The notes beneath the pieces were generated by a model, which saw only the letters and a program-made list of their open reading frames with translations, did no database searches and was not told where the DNA came from. Made by a program: the position numbers and the translations under genes. From contig CM076196.1 of NCBI GenBank assembly GCA_038277395.1, positions 27,297,935 through 27,361,934 on the forward strand: a stretch of DNA of 64,000 nt. Reading direction: 5' to 3'. This DNA is from Dryocosmus kuriphilus. Its lineage: Eukaryota; Arthropoda; Insecta; Hymenoptera; Cynipidae. This document shows, piece after piece, positions 1-12,699 of this stretch (within the stretch, counting starts at the first letter, position 1; each line of letters starts with the position of its first letter).

Positions 1-530
1 TTTCTTTCAATCTAAAATAGCCCGATTTTCAAAATTTATTCCGAAATTTCTGATTTTTGAGAGCTTTTGTTTTATAAAAATTATTCAATTTTAAACGCTA
101 TTAATTAGAAATGATACAAACCTAATTAATTTTTAATTTAAATTCATCCCATTTTGAACATTTAAATCTAAAATTATTAAATTTTAAATGTTTTCAATTT
201 GGAATTATTCAATTTTTACAACTTTTCATTTAAAATTGTTCGATTTCATACAGTTTTATTATAAAATTATTCAATTTTGAACGTATTCAATTAAAAGTCC
301 TACAATTTAGTTTAATCCTATCAAAAAACGTTCTTTTTTCGAAAGTTAATTGGAAAATATTCCATTTTGAATTCAGATTGAAAATTATTCTATTTTATAT
401 CTTCTCAATTTGAAGTTCCTATTTTCTAAATTTTAACCCGGAGTCACTCAGTTTTAAGATTTGCAAATTTCTAGTTATTCAATTTTGAAAGTATTCATTT
501 AAAAATTGTGCAGTTGCAAGAAAAATGACT
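1..530. repeat. Degenerate A/T satellite, array A, first copy
   Basis: AT-rich sequence built from drifting copies of phrases such as TTCAATTTTGAACGTATTC and AAAATTATTCAATTTT. The same phrases fill 3516-7575. The opening bases (CTTTCAATCTAAAATAGCCC) recur at about 7540, which places this segment as the end of one copy of a larger duplication. No coding sequence seen. Confidence 0.8.
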
Positions 531-570
531 TTCAATATTCAAAAGAAATTAATTGTATAAAAAAACTGTA

Positions 571-713
571 TAAAATTATATAAATATAAATATTTTAAAT
601 ACTTGTTTTCAATCGAAACTTCGCTTTTCCATTTTTCGAAAATTTAAGCATACAAAAAAGCGAGTTTTCCGTTGAAAACAAGTATTAACATTTTTTATAT
701 TTATATAATTTTA
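571..713. repeat. Foldback (MITE-like) hairpin repeat
   Basis: The arm at 571-628 is the near reverse complement of the arm at 654-713. Both contain the ATTATATAAATATAAATA block and the TACTTGTTTTCAA block, with AAAAGCG near the loop. The loop is about 25 bases. This is a hairpin of the size of a miniature inverted-repeat element. No flanking target duplication was identified and the family is unknown. Confidence 0.6.
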
Positions 714-1060
714 TAAAATTTTACAAGATAATTGAATAGATACACACTTTGATAACTAAGAAGCAAAAAAAGCCGAAAAGTTAAAAAAAAAGAAGGTTAA
801 AAGCCATTTTTCTCTTCAAGGGAGAATTTAATAAAAAAAATTTTTTTATATTTTTTATTTATCTGATAGCATGACTGTTTATAAGAGCCTATTTCAAATT
901 AAATTTTTAAACATTCCGAATTTTAGCGACAGTCAACTGAAAACAATCTGTTCCTTAGATTCAACAATGTTGTCCTTGGAGACCAAACAAAATTGAAAGA
1001 AAAAGTTCAAAGATGTCTCAAAGCTTATAAAATTTTTAAGAAAAACTTCAAAAAAAGAGT
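714..1060 (+). other. Upstream region and possible exon 1 of cysteine-rich gene copy 1
   Basis: AT-rich sequence with no ORF. A TATAAG sequence at 880-885 could be a TATA-like element, but nothing else supports a promoter. The segment ends in CAG at 1068-1070, directly before a GTAAAT donor-like site, so the right-hand part may be a 5' untranslated exon. The equivalent of this whole segment is absent from the second copy of the gene near 7580. Confidence 0.3.
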
Positions 1061-1170
1061 AAAACTTCAGGTAAATAATTTTTTACGGGTATGAGTTTCT
1101 TGTTCTTAGAAAGTGATTTATGGTCTTTCATTTTTAAAACAGATTTCTGGAAAGGAATAAACATTCAAAA

Positions 1171-1357
1171 ATGAATTGCCCTGAAGGAACCTCAAAATCA
1201 ACTGAAAATTTTTTTTAAGAAAGTGGGAAAATGTGAGTGTGGAGGTGAAAATTGTGGACAAGGATGCACCAGTGAATCTAATAAATGCAACTGCCATAAG
1301 GAAAGTGCAGCCATTCTGCAATTTGAACATAAAATGAAAAAAAATATCACCCTTTAA
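1171..1357 (+). pseudogene. Cysteine-rich small protein gene, frameshifted copy
   Basis: Same gene as the intact 55-codon ORF at 7694-7861. Here the run of T after codon 13 has eight T instead of six, giving a net gain of one base. The frame therefore closes at TAA after 15 codons. Read in the shifted frame, the downstream cysteine pattern (CEC, CGQGC, CNC) is still present and ends at TAA 1355-1357, with a C-terminus differing from the other copy. Upstream, 1071-1142 looks like a 72-base intron in the 5' leader (GTAAAT to AAACAG), and an AATAAA lies downstream at 1533-1538. It is either a dead copy or an assembly homopolymer error. Function is as for the intact copy: possibly metal binding, not established. 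Confidence 0.55.
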
Positions 1358-1795
1358 TGGCATCCATAAATCAGGATTTTTGAAAAAAGATCCTCCAGAT
1401 TTTGGACAAGAAAACTGGAACCATTTGTCATTAGCTACTTAATTTCAACTTTCAATTTTAATTTATTTTCTAAAATGAGTATTAAAGCTCAGAACCTCAA
1501 AAATATGTCTCCAAGTTTCAATAATAATTATTAATAAATGTAAAAAGGCAAGTAATAAAAACTACATTTTTTATTTTTGAAAACTGATACATAAGTTCTT
1601 TCAATTTAAATTTATTAATAAAAAAGTAAAAAAAAAGTAAGTAAGTAAGCAATAAAAAAGTTTCTTAGTATAAAAGTTATGGTGCCCATTTAGTAATTAC
1701 TTTTTTTCTAAAAGTCTCACTTCCAAAATTGATACAATTTAAGAAAACAACCCCTCGTTTCTTTCAGAAAATTATTTTTTAAAAACTCAAACTTA
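1358..1795. other. 3' flank of cysteine-rich copy 1, duplicated at 7862-8340
   Basis: Non-coding, AT-rich. It matches the flank of copy 2 closely, including AATAAA sites and the phrase ACAACCCCTCGTTTCTTTC at about 1743 and 8273. It probably contains the 3' untranslated region. The antisense ORF across 1118-1363 is only a reverse reading of the gene. Confidence 0.6.
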
Positions 1796-2216
1796 TCATC
1801 ATTCATTCATCTCAATAAAACATTAAAAATAAAAAAATTCTCTCTTCTAATTTAGACAAAAAAATAAAGAGAAAATTTCTCCCCTTTAAACTCAATAAAA
1901 ATATTAAAAATAAAATATGTCTCCTTCGATTCAGAAAAAAAAATAGAAAGAGAAATTTCCCCCCTTTCAACTCAATAAAACTGTTTTTAGAAAAACAGCA
2001 CTCTTCCAAACCAGGCAAAAAAAAAAATGTCCTCCCTTTCATCTTAATAAAAAAGTTGAAAATAGCCCCCCCCCCCCCCCTTTAAATGAATTAAATATGA
2101 ATCAAAATTTTACAAATAAAAAATGTCCTCTTCCAATTCAAGAAAACAGAACAAAAATTTCCTCCCTTCAAACTCAATAAAAATATTAAAAATAAAATAT
2201 GCCTACTTCGATTAAA
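1796..2216. repeat. Degenerate A/T satellite, array B, first copy
   Basis: Contains drifting copies of CTCAATAAAAATATTAAAAA and CTCTTCCAATTCAGGAAAA, the phrases that fill 8390-15750. Includes a run of C at about 2068-2081. Cut on the right by the GC-palindrome element. Confidence 0.75.
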
Positions 2217-3322
2217 AAAAATCTGCCCGCTGCGCGGGCACATTCTCATCGCGCGCTACGCGCGCCGCGCTTCGCGCGAAGTATGAGCGCGCCTAGGGCG
2301 CGCGTCTGTTGGCACTCGCGCTTCGCGCTCGATAGATTATTCACCTCGCGCTACGCGCTCGGTGTTTATAGATCGTATAAACCTTTAAATTAGAAATTAC
2401 AAAAGAAATTATTTTACTTAAGGCTCTATCGCCCTTAAGGAATACATTCTCATCATGACACTCGCGCTTCGCGCTCGATAATTACGTTTCTTTAAAACAC
2501 ATTATAGATTGGTAAAGCTCTTTTTGATTTTCCAAATTTTTACAATACAGGATTTCGATTCTTAAAAGTAAAACGATGAGTCTTATAAATAAATTTTGTA
2601 GCTATTTCCAAGGTGAACAATTCTGCTTGTTAATATTTTCTCATATCTTGCACAGTTTTGCTGAAAAGTGGTTTTCTTTATATTTCATAATATATTTCAC
2701 GAATAACTCAAAAACTACGTGTCTGATCAAAAAAATGATAGAGAGCAAATTTGTAGACAATTTGGAGACGAACAACTTTGTTTGTTATTATTTTTTCCGT
2801 ATCTTCGATAGTTTGGCGGAAAATTTGAAATCTTTAATTTTTAATAACGTTTTATCGATTAAAACAAAAACCGTGCATTTTATGAAAAAATCGTTAAAAC
2901 AAAATTTGTAGATCTTTTTAAATTGAACAACTTTGTTCTTTACCATTTTTTGGTATCTTGAATATTTTGGCGGAAAACCACAGTTTTTTAATTTTAATAG
3001 CGTTTTCTTGATTAAAACAAAAACCGTTCATTTTATCAAAAAACGGTTAAGACAAAATTTGTAGATTTTTTTGAGATGAACAATTTTACTTTCTTACGTT
3101 TTTTTTGTATCTCTGATAGTTTAGCCGGAAAATGGATTTTTTGATTTTGTGAAAACCGTTTTTGATGGATAAAACCATAACCGTTGGTCAAAAAACCGCT
3201 GGTTAACGAACTCGTCCTTTCTTTTTGGACCCTAAAGTAGTGTGCCAAAGCGCAATCCAATCCGATTAGTCCTTCGAAAGTTATCGTGGGAACAGACGAC
3301 GACAACGACGACAACGACAACG

Positions 3323-3366
<44 letters not shown>

Positions 3367-3515
3367 AACGCCAACAGACAGACAGACACGGTCGTAAAAA
3401 ACCATTTTTTTGGATTCAGGAGGTCTTAAAACGTGGAGATTTCATGAAATCCGCGAAAGTCAAATTTTGCATAAATCTAATACCTTCTCTGATGAGAATG
3501 TAAAAATTAATCTGG
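2217..3515. mobile_element. Interspersed element with GC-rich palindromes, 154 bp tandem units and a GACAAC tract
   Basis: The composition changes abruptly at 2217, where array B stops, and array A resumes near 3516. In order it holds: a cluster of perfect or near-perfect short palindromes (2224-2240, 2251-2278, 2287-2303, 2315-2331, 2344-2362, 2461-2477) of the type CTCGCGCTNCGCGCTCG; a tandem set of about four units of 154 bp marked by TTTGTAG at about 2596, 2750, 2904 and 3058; a (GACAAC)n tract at 3294-3370; and a GACAGACAGACA tail. No ORF is convincing; those across 2199-2393, 2576-2911 and 3036-3389 are products of the repeats. Probably a non-autonomous mobile element; class not determined and no target duplication seen. 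Confidence 0.55.
3294..3385. repeat. GACAAC / GACAGA microsatellite
   Basis: Hexamer tract of GACAAC and GACGAC units followed by GACAGACAGACA. On the minus strand it reads as the serine/leucine-rich start of a false ORF. Confidence 0.85.
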
Positions 3516-6500
3516 AATTATTCAATTTTGAACGTATTCATTTTAAAATCGTACAATTTCGATTCTCCCCTATTGAAAATTGTTCCAGTGTCAAACTTTA
3601 ATCGGAAAATATACCTAAAGTTATTAAATTTTCAGGGCTTGAATTAAAAAATACACAGTTTTACATTATTCAATCTGAAATGGTTCAATTTAAAAAAATT
3701 TTGTCTGAAATTTATGATTTTTAATAGCATTTTTATAAAAGTTAAAAAAGTTAAATTTGAAACACTTTTCATTCAAAATTTTTAAATTTTAAACAATTTT
3801 AATTAGAAATTATATACAATCTTGATTACTTTTCAATTTAGAATGATCCTGTTTTGAATATTTAAATCAAAAACTGTTCAATTTTGAATGTTTTCAATTC
3901 GGAATGATTCAATTTTAAGAAATTTTTATTTTAAATTATTCGAATTCACACAATTTTATTACTTATCAAATTATTCAAGTTTGAACGTATTCATTTAAAG
4001 ATCGTACAATTTCAATTTCGCCCTATTTAATATTTTCTATTTTCCAAAGTTTAATCGGCAAATATTCCAGATTGAATTCAAATTGAAAAATATTCTATTT
4101 TAATTCCTCTCAATTTGAAGGTGTCCTATTTTCCAAATTTTAATTGGAAAATATACTTAAAATTATTAAATTTTCAGGCCTTCAATCCAAAAGTACACAA
4201 TTTTTTTTTATTCGATCTAAAATGGCTCAATTTTCAAAATTTTTGTCTGAAATTTCTATTTTTCGAAAGCTTTTTTTTTTATAAAAGTTAAATTTAGGAC
4301 CCCTTAAATTTAAAATTATTAAATTTTAAACGATTTTAATTAGAAATTATGTACAACCTTAATTCCTTTTTGATTTGAAATCGTCCTATTTTAAACACTT
4401 AAATATAAAATTGTTCAATTTTAAATGTTTTCAATTTAGAATTATTCAATTTTAAAAGCTTTTCATGTTAAATTATTCGATTTCAAACAATTTGATTACT
4501 TATCAAATTATTCAATTTTGAACGTATTCATTTTAAAATCGTACAATTTTAATTCCCTCCTATTTGAAATTGTTCCACTTTCAAAAGTTTAATCGGAAAA
4601 TATACCTGCAAAAATTATTAAATTTTCAGGGCTTTAATTCAAAAATACATAATTTTACGTTATTCAATCTAAAATGGTTCAATTTTCAAAATTTGTGTCT
4701 GAAATTTATGATTTTTGAAGGCCTTTTTATGAAAGTTAAATTTAAAACACTTTCCATTTAAAATTTTTAAATTTTAATAGTTTTAATTAGAAATGATATA
4801 CAACCTTAATTACTTTTTAATTTAAAATAATCTTATTTTGAATATTTTAAATATAAAATTGTTCAATTTTAGATATTTTCAATTTTGAATTATTCAATTT
4901 GAAGAACATTTCATTTTAAATTATTCGATTCCAAAGAATTTGATTACTTATCTAATTATTCAATTATTATGAACGTATTCATTTAAAAATCGTAAAATTT
5001 CAATTCCCTCCTATTTAAAATTCTTCCGTTTTCAAATGTTTAATAGGAGAATATTCTAGTTTGAATTGAAATAAAAAATTATTCGATTTTAAATCCTCTC
5101 AATTTGAAGGTGTCCTATTTTCCAAATTTTAGTCCCAAGTTATACCTAAAATTATTAAATTTTCAGGCCTTTAATTCAAAAATACACAATTTTATTTGAT
5201 TCAATCTAAAATATTTGAATTTTCAAAATTTTTTTTCTGAAACTTCTGATGTTTGGGAGTTTTTTTTTTTTTATAAAAGTTGAATTGGAAACACTTTATT
5301 TAAAATTGGTAAATTTTAACCAATTTTAATTAGAAATTATGTACAATCTGAATCCCTTTTTGATTTTAAGTCGTCCTATTTTAAGCATTTAAATCTAAAA
5401 TTGTTCAATTTTAAATGTTTTCAATTTAGAATTATTCAATTTTACAAACTTTTCATTTTAAATTATTCGATTTCAAACAATTTTATTACTTATCAAATTA
5501 TTCAATTTTGAACGCATTCATTTTAAAATCGTACAATTTTAATTCCCTCCCATTTAAAATTGTTCCATTTTCAAAATTTTTGTCTGAAATTTATGATTCT
5601 TGTAAGCTTTTCTTTATAAAAGTTATATTTGAAACACTTTCCATTTAAAATGGTTAAATTTTAGACAATTTTACTTAGAAAGTAAATACAATCTTAATTA
5701 CTTTCTAAATTTAAAACCATCCTGTTTTGAATATTTAAATCTAAAATTGCTCAATTTTAAATGTTTGCAATTTGGAATTATTCAATTTTGAACGTATTCA
5801 TTTAAAAATCGTACAATTTCGATTCCCTCCTACTGAAAATTGTTCCATTTTACAAATTTAATCAGAAAATATACGTAAAGTTATTAAATTTTCAGGGTTT
5901 TAATTAAAAAATACACAGTTTTACGTTATTCGATCTAAAATGGTTCAATTTTAAAAATTTTTGTCTGAAATTTATGATTTTTGATAGAATTTTTATAAAA
6001 GTTAAATTTGAAACACTTTTCATTCAAAATTTTTAAACTTTAAAGAATTTTAATTAGAAATTATATACAATCTTAATTACTTTTCTATTTAAAATCATCC
6101 TGTTTTTAATATTTAAATCTAAAATTGTTCAATTTTAAATATTTTCAATTTTGAATTATTCAATTTTAAGAACATTTCATTTTAAATTATTCGATTTCAA
6201 ACAATTTGATTACTTATCTAATTATTCAATTATTATGAACGTATTCATTTAAAAATCGTAAAATTTCAATTCCCTCCTATTTAAAATTCTTCCATTTTCA
6301 AATGTTAAATAGGAGAATATTCTAGTTTGAATTGAAATAAAAAATTATTCGATTTTAAATCCTCTCAATTTCAAGGTGTCCTATTTTCCAAATTTTAGTC
6401 CCAAGTTATGCCTAAAATTATTAAATTTTCAGGCCCTTAATTCAAAAATACACAATTTTATTTGATTCAATCTAAAATGGTTGAATTTTCCAAATTTTTT

Positions 6501-7575
6501 TCTGAAACTTCTGATGTTTGGGAGCTTTTTTTTTTATAAAAGTTGAATCGGAAACACTTTATTTAAAATTGGTAAATTTTAACCAATTTTAATTAGAAAT
6601 TATGTACAATCAATTTTACAAACTCTTCATTTTAAATTAATCGATTTCAAACAATTTTATTACTTATCAATTTATTCATTTTTGAACGCATTCATTTTAA
6701 AATCGTACAATTTTAATTCCCTCCCATTTAAAATTGTTCCATTTTCAAAATTTTTGTCTGAAATTTATGATTTTTGAAGGCTTTACTTTATAAAAGTTAA
6801 ATTTGAAACACTTTCCATTTAAAATTGTTAAATTTTAGACAAATTTATTGAGAAATTATATACAATCTTAATTACTTTCTAATTTAAAACCATCCTGTTT
6901 TGAATATTTAAATCTAAAATTGTTCAATTTTAAACGTTTGCAATTTGGAATTATTCAATTTTGAACGTATTTATTTAAAAATTGTACAATTTCAGTTCCC
7001 TCCTATTGAAAATTGCTCCATTTTCAAAGTTTAATCGGAAAATATCCCTAAGGTTATTAAATTTTCAGGACTTTAATTTAAAAATACACAATTTTACGTT
7101 ATTCAATCTAAGATGGTTAAACTTTAACCAATTTTAATTAGAAATTATGTGCAATTTCAATTCCTTTTTGATTTGAGATCATCCTATTTTGAATATTTAA
7201 ATATAAAATTGTTGAATTTTAAATTTTGTAAATTTGGAATTATTCAATTTTAAGAACTTTTTATTTTAAACTATTCTATTTCAAACAATTTTATCACAAA
7301 ATTATTCAATTTTGAAGGTATTCATTTAAAAATCGTACGACTTCAATTCCATTCTATATATAATTGTTCTATGTTTAAAAGTTTAATCGAAAAATTTTCC
7401 AGTATGAATTAAAATTGAAAATTGTTCGATTTTAATTCCTCTCAATTTGAGGGTGTCCTATTTTCCAAATTTTATTCGGAAAGTATACCTAAAATTATTA
7501 AATTTTCGTCGCTTTAATTAAAGGACATACGATTTTACTTTCTTTCAATCTAAAATAGCCCAATTTTCAAAATTC
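3516..7575. repeat. Degenerate A/T satellite, array A, second copy
   Basis: About 4 kb of diverged repeats. The marker GAACGTATTCATTT (with variants) recurs at about 3517, 3970, 4511, 4962, 5502, 5785, 6223, 6676, 6956 and 7306, giving irregular spacings of roughly 280, 350, 450 and 540 bp. Some blocks of several hundred bases are near-copies of each other (for example about 4960-5580 and 6220-6760). Short ORFs inside are chance products. No gene seen. Confidence 0.8.
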
Positions 7576-7593
7576 AAAATAGTAAAATTTCAG

Positions 7594-7665
7594 GTAAATA
7601 ATTTATTACGAGTATGAGTTTTTTGTTCTTAGAAAGCGATTTATGGTCTTTCATTTTTAAATCAG
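7594..7665 (+). other. Probable 72-base leader intron of cysteine-rich gene copy 2
   Basis: CAG|GTAAAT at 7591-7599 and AATCAG ending at 7665 are consistent splice signals. The same donor, acceptor and length occur in copy 1 (1071-1142). The upstream exon is not conserved between copies: copy 2 joins array A directly at about 7580. Prediction only. Confidence 0.4.
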
Positions 7666-7693
7666 ATTTCTGGAAAGGAATAAACATTCAAAA

Positions 7694-7861
7694 ATGAATT
7701 GCCCCGAAGGAACTTCAAAATCAACTGAAAATTTTTTCAAAAAAGTGGGAAAATGTGAGTGTGCAGGTGAAAATTGTGGACAAGGATGCACCAGTGAATC
7801 TAATAAATGCAACTGCCATAAGGAAAGTGCAGCCATTCTGCAATTTGAACATAAGATTTAA
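7694..7861 (+). CDS. Small cysteine-rich protein, metallothionein-like (55 aa)
   Basis: A 55-codon ORF from ATG 7694 to TAA 7859-7861. The protein has seven cysteines: C3, the pair C21-x-C23, C28, C32, and the pair C39-x-C41, with lysines beside both C-x-C pairs and no predicted signal peptide. Two C-x-C pairs, lysine next to cysteine and small size resemble metallothioneins, cytoplasmic proteins that bind zinc, copper or cadmium through thiolates. The N-terminal 20 residues and last 12 residues are cysteine-poor, which is unusual for that family, so the assignment is a suggestion. The start is the first ATG after a putative leader intron and is shared with copy 1. An AATAAA at 8054-8059 could serve polyadenylation. 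Sequence similarity to copy 1 extends well into both flanks, but the possible exon 1 and promoter present upstream of copy 1 are missing here. Expression is therefore uncertain. Confidence 0.5.
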   Translation: MNCPEGTSKSTENFFKKVGKCECAGENCGQGCTSESNKCNCHKESAAILQFEHKI

Positions 7862-8389
7862 AAAATATCACCATTTAATGGCATCCATAAATCAGGATTT
7901 TTGAAAAAAGACCCTCCAGATTTTGGACAAGAAAACTGGAACCATTTGTCATTAGCTACTTGATTTCAACTTTCAATTTTAATTTATTTTCCAAAATGAG
8001 TATTAAAGCTCAGAACCTCAGAAATATGTCTTCAAGTTTCAATAATAATTACTAATAAATGTAAAAAGGCAAGTAATAAAAACTACATTGTTTATTTTTG
8101 AAAACTGATACATAAGTTCTTTCAATTTAATTTATTAATAAAAAAAAGTTTAAAAACACAACTCCACTTTAAATTTGAACCTAGTTTATTAGTATAAAAG
8201 TTATGGTGCGCATTTAGTAATTACTTTTTTTCTAAAAGTCTCATTCCTAAAATTGATACAATTTAAGAAAACAACCCCTCGTTTCTTTCAGAAAATTATT
8301 TTTAAAAAACTCAAACTCAAAGCAGTAAAAAAAATTGAAAATAAAAAAATGTCTACATCTTAAGATAAATGTGAAAAAATCGAAAATTT
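7862..8389. other. 3' flank of cysteine-rich copy 2
   Basis: AT-rich and non-coding, near-identical to 1358-1795 over most of its length. AATAAA occurs at 8054-8059. Passes into array B at about 8390. Confidence 0.6.
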
Positions 8390-11300
8390 TCTCCATTCAT
8401 CTCAATAAAATATTAAAAATAAAAAAATTCCCGCTTCTAATTTTGACAAAAAGATAAAGAGAAAATTTCTCCCCTTTCAAGTCAATAAAAATATTAAAAA
8501 GAAAATATGTCTCCTTCGATTCAGAAAAAAAATAAAAACTTCCCCCCTTTCAACTCAATAAAAATGTTTTCAGAAAAAAATAACACTCTTCCAATTTAGG
8601 AAAAATAAGAAATAAAAAATTCCACCCTTTCATGTTAATCAACTCAAATATTAATCAAAATCTTGCAAATAAAAAAAGTCCTCTTCCAATTCAGAAAAAC
8701 AAAACAAAAATTTCCTTCTTTCAAACTCAATAAATATATTAAAAATAAAATATGTTTCTTTCGATTCAGAAAAAAAAATTAAATAAAAAATTCCACGCTT
8801 GTGCGTGAAACTAAATGTTAAAAATACAAAATTTCCTCCCTTTCAACTCAATAAAAATATTTTTAGAAAAATAATACTCTTCCAATTCCGGAAGAAATAA
8901 TAAAAATAAAAAAGTCGACCCTTGCATCTTAATAAAAATCTTGAAAATACCCCCCCCCCCACAGCTCAATTAAATATTAATTAAAATGTTACAAACAAAA
9001 AGCACGCTTTTCCAATCCAGAAAAATATACAAAAACCAACATTTCCTCCCTTCAGGCTCAATAAAAATAGTAAAAATAAAATATCTCTCTTTCGGCTCAG
9101 AAAAAAATTTTAAATAAAAAATTCCACGCTTTCGCGTCAAACTAAATGTTAAAAATACAAAATCTGCCCCCTTTCAACTCAATAAAAATGTTTTTAGAAT
9201 AACACTCTTCCAATTCAGGGGGAAAAAAGTCTACACTTTCATCTTAGTAAAAATGTTGAAAACAAAAAATCTCCCGCTTCCCACTTAACTCAATTAAACT
9301 TTTTGCAAATATTTATTTTTACGAACATTAGTTACAAATATTATGTTAAAAATAAAAAACACCCTGTTCCTATTCAGAAAAAAAATGAAAAAAGAAATTT
9401 ACCTTCTTTCAATTCAAGAAACATGTTTTTAGAAAAATATCACACTTCCAGTTCAGGAAAAAATAAAAAATCCTACCCTTTCATCTTAATAAAAATGTTG
9501 AAAATAAAAAATCCCACCCCCCCTTGAACTCAATTAAATATTAACCAAAATATTACAAATAAAAAATGCCCTCTTTCAATTCAGTAAAATATTTTTTAAA
9601 ACATTTCCTCCCTTCAAACTCAATAAAAATATTAAAAATAAAATATGCCTCCTTCGATTAAAAACAATTCAAAATAAAAAATTCCTGGCATTCATCCTAA
9701 ACCAAATGTGAAAAATACAAAATCTAACCCCTTTCAGCTCAATAAAAATTTTTTTTTAGATAAATAAAACTCTTCCAATTCAGAAAAAGAAATCTAAAAA
9801 GTTCACCCTTTCATCTTAATAAAAATATTTAAAACAAAAAATCTCCCGCTCCCCTTTCAACTCAATTAAATATTTTTTACAAATATTTATTTTTACAAAT
9901 ATTAGTTACAAATGTTGTAATAAAAATAAAGAACACCCTCTTCTAATCCAGAAAAAAATAAAGAGAAATTTCCCTCCTTTCAACTCAATAAAAATGTTTT
10001 TAGAAAAACAGCGCTCTTCCAATCCAGGAAAAAAAAGTCCACCCTTTCATCTTAATAAAAATGTTGAAAATACCCCCCCCCCCCCCCCCGCCCTCAAACT
10101 TTATCAAATATTAATAAAAATATTTCAAACAAAAAATGCCCTCTTCCAATTCAGAAAAATATAAAAAACCAACATTTCCTCCCTCCGAACTCAATAAAAA
10201 TATTAAAAATAAAATATGCCTCCTTCGATTTAAAAAAAAAATTCAAAATAAAAAATTCCTCGCATTCATCCTAAACCAAATGTTAAAAATACAAAATTAG
10301 ACCCCTTTCAGCTAAATAAAAGGGTTTTTAGAAAAATAAAACTCTTTCAATTCAGGAGAAGAAAATAAAAAACTCCACCCTTTCATCCTAATAAAAATGT
10401 TAAAAACAAAAAATCTCACGCTACCCCTTCAACTCAATTAAATGTCTTTACATATATTTATTTTCACATATATTAGTTACAAATATTATGTTAAAAATAA
10501 AAAAAAACGCCCTCTTCTAAGTCAGAAAAAAAGTTAAGAGAAATTTCTCTCCTTTCAACTAAATAAAAATGTTTTTAGAAAAATATCACTCTTCCAATTC
10601 AGGATAAAATAAGAAATAAAAAAGTCTACACCCTCATCTTAATAAAAATCTTAAAAATAAAAAATTGCTCCACCCCACTTTCAACTCAATTAAATATTAA
10701 TCAAAATTTTACAAATAAAAAGCGCCCTCTTCGAAGTCAGAAAAAAATGAAGAGAAATTTCCCCCTTTCAACTCAATAAAAATGTTCTTAAAAGAATAGC
10801 ACTCTTCCAATTCAGAGGAAAAAAAATATACACTTTCATCTTAATAAAAATGTTAAAAATAAAAAATCGCCCCCTCCTTCTATTCAATTAAATATTAATC
10901 CAAATTTTAAAAATAAAAAATATCCTCTTACAATTCAGAAAAATATCAAAAACAAGCGTTTCATCCCTTCAACTCAATAAAAATATTAAAAATAAAATAT
11001 GTCTCCTACGATTCAGAAAAAAAATTAAGATAAAAAATTTCTTGCATTAATGATAAACCAAATGTTAAAAATACATAATTTGAACCCTTTCAGCTCAATA
11101 AAAATGTTTTTAGATAAATAAAACTCTTCCAATTCAGGAAAAGAAAATTAAAAAGTCCACCCTTTCATCTTAATAAAAAATGTTGAAAACAAAAAAATCT
11201 CCCGCTCCCCTTCAAGTCAATTAAATATTTTTTACAAATATTTATTTTTACAAATATTAGTTACAAATATGATGTTAAAAATAAAAAAAACGCCCTCTTC

Positions 11301-12418
11301 CAATTCAGAAAAAAAAATGCCAAGAGAAATTTCCCTCCTTTCAACTCAATAAAAATGTTTTTAGAAAAACAGCACTCTTCCAATTCAGGAAAAAAAGTCC
11401 ACCCTTTCATCTTAATAAAAATGTTGAAAATAAAAAATGCCTACCTTCTACTTAAGATAAATGTGAAAAAATCGAAATTTTTCTCCATTCATTACAATAA
11501 AATGTTGAAAATAAAGAAATTCCCTCTTCTAATTCAGACAAATAAATAAAAAGGAAATTTCTCCCCTTTCAACTCAATAAAAATATTAAGAATAAAATAT
11601 GCCTCTTTCGATTCAGAAAAGAATAGGAAGAAAAATTTCCCCCCTTTCAACCCAATAAAAATGTTTTTTAGAAAAATAACACTCTTCCTATTCAGGAAAA
11701 AATAAGAAATAAAAAAGTCCACACTTTCATATTAATAAACATTTTGAAAATAAAAAATAGCACCTCCTCCCTTTCAACTCAATTAAATATTGATCAAAAT
11801 CTTGCAAATAAAAAACGTCCTCTTTCAATTCGAAAAAAAAAAAAAAAACAAAACAAAAATTTCCTCGCAGTCATCTTAAAGCAAATGTTAAAAATACAAA
11901 ATTTGTCCCCATACAACTTAATAAAAATGTTTCAAGAAAAATGACCCTCTTCCATTCAGGAAATATTTACTCTATTCATACCAATAAAAATGTTAAAAAT
12001 AAACAAATTACCTCTTCGAATTCAGAAAAAATGAAAAGCAAATTTTCCCCCCCTCTTAACTCAATAAAAATATTTTTAGAAAAATAACACTCTTCCAATT
12101 CAGGAAAAAATAAGAAATAAAAAATCGCCCCCCCCCCCCCCTTCAGCTCAATTACATATTAATTAAAATTTTACAAATAAAAAGCGCCCTCTTCCAATTC
12201 AGAAAAATATTTTTAAAAAAACATTTCTTCCCGTCAAAGTCAATCAAAATATTAAAAATAAAATAGGTCTCTTTCGATTAACAAGTAAATTTAAGACAAA
12301 AAATCCCCCGCTTTCATCTTAAACCAAATATTAAAAATACAAAATTTGCGCCCATTCAACTTAATAAAAATGTTAAAAATAAACAAATTACTTCTTTCAA
12401 TTCAGAAAAAAATAAAAA

Positions 12419-12419
<1 letters not shown>

Positions 12420-12450
<31 letters not shown>
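12420..12450. repeat. Poly-C run of 31 bases
   Basis: Uninterrupted C from 12420 to 12450, the longest of several C runs in array B. The length is likely to be unreliable in any assembly. Confidence 0.9.
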
Positions 12451-12699
12451 ACAACTCACAACTCAAAAATGTTTCTAGAAAAATAACACTTTTCCAATTC
12501 AGGAAAAAATAAGAAATAAAAGTCCACCCTTGCTACTTAATAAAAATCTTGAAAATAAAAAATTGCCCTCCCTTCAGCTCAATAAAATATTAATTAAAAT
12601 GTTACAAATAAAAAAGGCCCTCTTCCACTGCAGAAAAATATTTTTGAAAAAACATTTCCTCCCGTCAAAGTCAATAAAAATATTAAAAATAAAATATGT

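Noticed and set aside
2199..3389. ORFs of 64, 111 and 117 codons
   Set aside because: Arise from GC palindromes, 154 bp tandem units and the GACAAC tract respectively.
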